Source of the DNA: Planctomycetota bacterium | Lineage (GTDB): Bacteria; Planctomycetota; Planctomycetia; Pirellulales; Pirellulaceae | DNA: 15,970 nucleotides | Direction of reading: 5' to 3' | Assembly (NCBI GenBank): GCA_019347795.1 | Contig: JAHWKS010000017.1 | Coordinates: 1 to 15,970, forward strand | Part shown: piece by piece, positions 14,701-15,970 of the stretch | How positions within the stretch are numbered: the first letter of the stretch is position 1 | How the letters are laid out: each line of letters starts with the position of its first letter | Notes under the pieces: generated by a model | Seen by the model: the letters and a program-made list of their open reading frames with translations, nothing else | Database searches by the model: none | What the model was told of the DNA's origin: nothing | Position numbers and translations under genes: made by a program

Positions 14701-15970
14701 GATGAGCACGCCGCCGTCCCCTGCGAGCGTCACCTTCACGGCAGGATCGTCGCTTTCGATCACCAGCGTGCCTTCGCCCGTGGCGATTTGGATGACGGTG
14801 GCCGCCAGGTTGGTGACCCCCGTTGCTTCGGCGAAGCCTATCGAACCGGCCACCAGCGCCAGCGCGATCACGCCGAAATACCACTTGCGATGCCGAGAAA
14901 CCCGCGACGGAACGCGACCGGGGCCGGCGACCAGGTCGGGCAGCGGGACCACATGGGGCTGCTGGACATGGGCCAGGCACCCGCTCAGCACTTCGGCCGT
15001 TTCGGCGGCGGTCTGGAAGCGACCATCGGCGTTTTTCGCTAGCAGCCGGTCGATAACGGCGATCAGCCACTTGGGAATGTCGGGATTGACGTCCGAGATC
15101 GGGCGCGGCGTATCGTTGCAGACCCGGTGCAGCACCCCCATCGTCGAATCCGCACGGAACGGGGACCGCCCGGTGCACATGGCGTACAACAAGCTTCCCA
15201 GGCTGAAGAGGTCGGCCCGGTGATCGACCGGTCGCCCCTGAGCCTGCTCGGGCGACATGTAATCGGGGGTCCCGGCGATTTCGCCCGTGCGCGTGACGGT
15301 CACATCGTCGGCTGCGCGGGCCAGGCCGAAATCGGTGATCTGCACGCGCTCGATGCCGTTCTGCAGCAGGATATTGGACGGCTTAATGTCGCGATGGATC
15401 AGCCCCTGGGCGTGAGCCGCGGCCAGGCCATAGGCGACCTGCATGCCGATGCGGAGGATCTCCGTAAGCTCCAGGGCGCCCTGCCTGTCGATCTTCTGCT
15501 GCAATGAAGGGCCGTCGATGAACTCCATCACCAGGTACGGCAAATCGCCCTGCTCGACGGCGTACGTGGTGATCACGTAATCGTGGCTCACGGCCGCAGC
15601 AGCCCGAGCCTCGCGCAGAAACCGCTTGCGGGCGGTCGGATTGGCGGCCAACTCCGGCGCGAGCACCTTGACGGCGACGACGCGGTTTAATCGCGTATCG
15701 CGGGCCTTGAGGGCGATTCCCATCCCGCCGCGCCCGATCACCTCGATGATCTCGTACTGGCCCAGGCGACCCAGGCTGTCTGCTTCCTCAGACGGCTCGA
15801 GAAAATCGAGCGACAGCTTCCACCGCCTTTGATGGAAGGCCGCGGTCTGATCGACCAGGGCGGTGGTGAGACGCCGGATCGCAGTTGGCGAAAGCGTGGC
15901 GTCCTCCGCGGCCCGCCGCAGGTGCTCGCCGATGTGCTCGAAGTCCAGGTCCTCGCGCAAGCCCTGTTTG
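11782..15970 (-). CDS. Transmembrane Ser/Thr protein kinase with beta-helix and TPR extension (5' end outside window)
   Basis: The frame is open through the right edge, so the N-terminus is cut; the TTG at 15960 is only an internal codon or weak start. Numbered from 15960, the kinase domain spans about 69-330: IGRGGMG (75-81), invariant Lys in VAVK (98), HRDIKPSN (189-196), DFG (210-212), TPDYMSPE (231-238). All catalytic residues are present (PknB/Hanks type). One membrane span follows (about 360-379). Then comes an 'IESDDPAVKVTLAG...GSYRVQADKDG' beta domain (about 398-470) common after the span in planctomycete kinases, then a parallel beta-helix (about 485-730) closing with 'DFRLHPDSVGYRAGPDGKD' and 'GADIDLVGPG' (821-850). 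TPR-like helical repeats run from about 890 to 1370. The kinase would face the cytoplasm and the large C-terminal part the other side of the membrane, as a sensor or scaffold. Stop TAA at 11782-11784. Confidence 0.92.
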   Translation of the reverse strand, partial: KQGLREDLDFEHIGEHLRRAAEDATLSPTAIRRLTTALVDQTAAFHQRRWKLSLDFLEPSEEADSLGRLGQYEIIEVIGRGGMGIALKARDTRLNRVVAVKVLAPELAANPTARKRFLREARAAAAVSHDYVITTYAVEQGDLPYLVMEFIDGPSLQQKIDRQGALELTEILRIGMQVAYGLAAAHAQGLIHRDIKPSNILLQNGIERVQITDFGLARAADDVTVTRTGEIAGTPDYMSPEQAQGRPVDHRADLFSLGSLLYAMCTGRSPFRADSTMGVLHRVCNDTPRPISDVNPDIPKWLIAVIDRLLAKNADGRFQTAAETAEVLSGCLAHVQQPHVVPLPDLVAGPGRVPSRVSRHRKWYFGVIALALVAGSIGFAEATGVTNLAATVIQIATGEGTLVIESDDPAVKVTLAGDGGVLIAGSGVGEVRLQPGSYRVQADKDGKPVRLDRDLVTITRGDKQVLRVRLKDEPLVNSARITEPGAFAVLGIKGVAERKFDTLAAAVLHTSDGDTIEVRGNGPFLTDPIHIGKNQSLTIRAGEGFRPIIKASPKMEGQTYLIVAGASLAVEGLELQHIVKPPSVAGGKYGIIESKGGVLQVANCRLIAAPGGRYATSDYGSQRFEFRNCEFLTTSGNIGWWGFVNGGRYIMDNCVVAGGGAIGCVPRSDQRDVSVRFTRNTLIGPTILSLDRADLPKAGEIQHDLDPIRFHLSNNVIAGSDSMFLRASENIITGKLLTPEETAAFLPYLKRLLSWREEGNVYINGHRFLRMHPKSLADWRQLWGDSETDCLEGPVRFKGGDLLANFARSAMPKAAADPELVAPDDFRLHPDSVGYRAGPDGKDLGADIDLVGPGPAYERWKKTPQYQQWLAAKALARLDQLPPGTTWYSQRMEFCREVARDQILFAAVQTLRPEDPDLQIARGQVLALDRRWEEAAELFRAAIPHRNETEDDLHLGALLLLSNQPEAYQEFCRKLVEQAGDGALENYPVQTCALVSNPVVAPEKLVNWTEARVEANRSPGNLHAMGLACCRASQYSRALQCLDEVREHIKRWPQPQHAANALNTVARALVHQRQGDAAAAATRLEQARALMGSAKGGSPGATWLEYHVLLRELDSLIESSQNAETTEEALPPSASTGDSSQALPPAATPEEYLVIANRFAAEGDWNRAILAFEAAAERGARILPGDTLNYLPLYVKAQRREDFDRACVGFFPHWLLGNTKDSKDWDFTLVNNACEAIILAELTPQTGGKAAWCDELAEKVMSLMDREHNDVPRRQLAIGMWHYRKKRFEEALKILPQDDWIPSRRTLSYLFQSMSHAQLGKNDAARSSHQAALKIVQEDMPPPGTQAVNTYFQPLWAHWLRIELVRGETESLLAAQGAISPETRNVDPGEPAPTE

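Overview
The window looks like a chromosomal segment of a high-GC planctomycete, most probably a Pirellulales-type genome. The evidence is: a large exported protein with an 'LEERVMLS' N-terminal motif of the LEPR-XLL kind; a transmembrane Ser/Thr kinase with a huge C-terminal extension; beta-propeller proteins with a 'KPGGGG' linker after the signal peptide; and a LuxR-type DNA-binding remnant with the spelling typical of that group. No rRNA, tRNA, CRISPR array, transposase or integrase was seen. All taxonomy and function here is judged from sequence memory, without database searches.

Layout, left to right. Position 1-1120 (minus): polytopic membrane protein of glycosyltransferase-C-like type, cut by the window edge. 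Position 1318-2340 (plus): NAD(P)-dependent epimerase/dehydratase (SDR), divergent from the first gene. A large imperfect palindrome separates it from the convergent rhlE. Position 2503-4736 (minus) is an RNA-handling block: a glycine-rich RRM protein with its own promoter, long leader and hairpin after the stop, then a small SET-domain protein and an RhlE-type DEAD-box helicase only 25 bp apart, probably co-transcribed. Position 5115-8915 (minus): a 1266-residue exported multidomain protein (beta-helix, PKD, SdrD_B-like modules, C-terminal 'GYWQNKNGQ' domain). Positions 9091-10140 and 10328-11326 (minus): two tandem paralogous exported TolB/PD40-like propeller proteins. Position 11505-11666 (plus): the C-terminal end of a broken LuxR-family regulator. 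Position 11782-15970 (minus): a transmembrane Ser/Thr kinase with beta-helix and TPR regions, 5' end outside the window, with a good intrinsic terminator after its stop.

The most notable structure not explained by genes is a palindromic intergenic element of about 140 bp present three times (about 8939-9082, 10164-10303, 11338-11478). Each copy lies just upstream of one of the three exported-protein genes. The copies share two nested hairpins. The distal stem shows a compensatory base-pair change between copies (GGCCGGTGAGG/CCTCACCGGCC against GGCCGGGGAGG/CCTCCCCGGCC), and the apical loop keeps a YTGGCGGYG core. Read on the plus strand, two copies end like intrinsic terminators. The reading frame is not conserved between copies, so the element is structural (RNA or DNA) rather than coding. 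It is either a dispersed palindromic repeat or an undescribed structured leader/small RNA shared by neighbouring secretome genes.

How the genes may work together (inference): the kinase, the two propellers and the large beta-helix protein are all surface or envelope proteins on one strand, while RRM-SET-RhlE is a cytoplasmic RNA-related group. No single metabolic pathway is visible.
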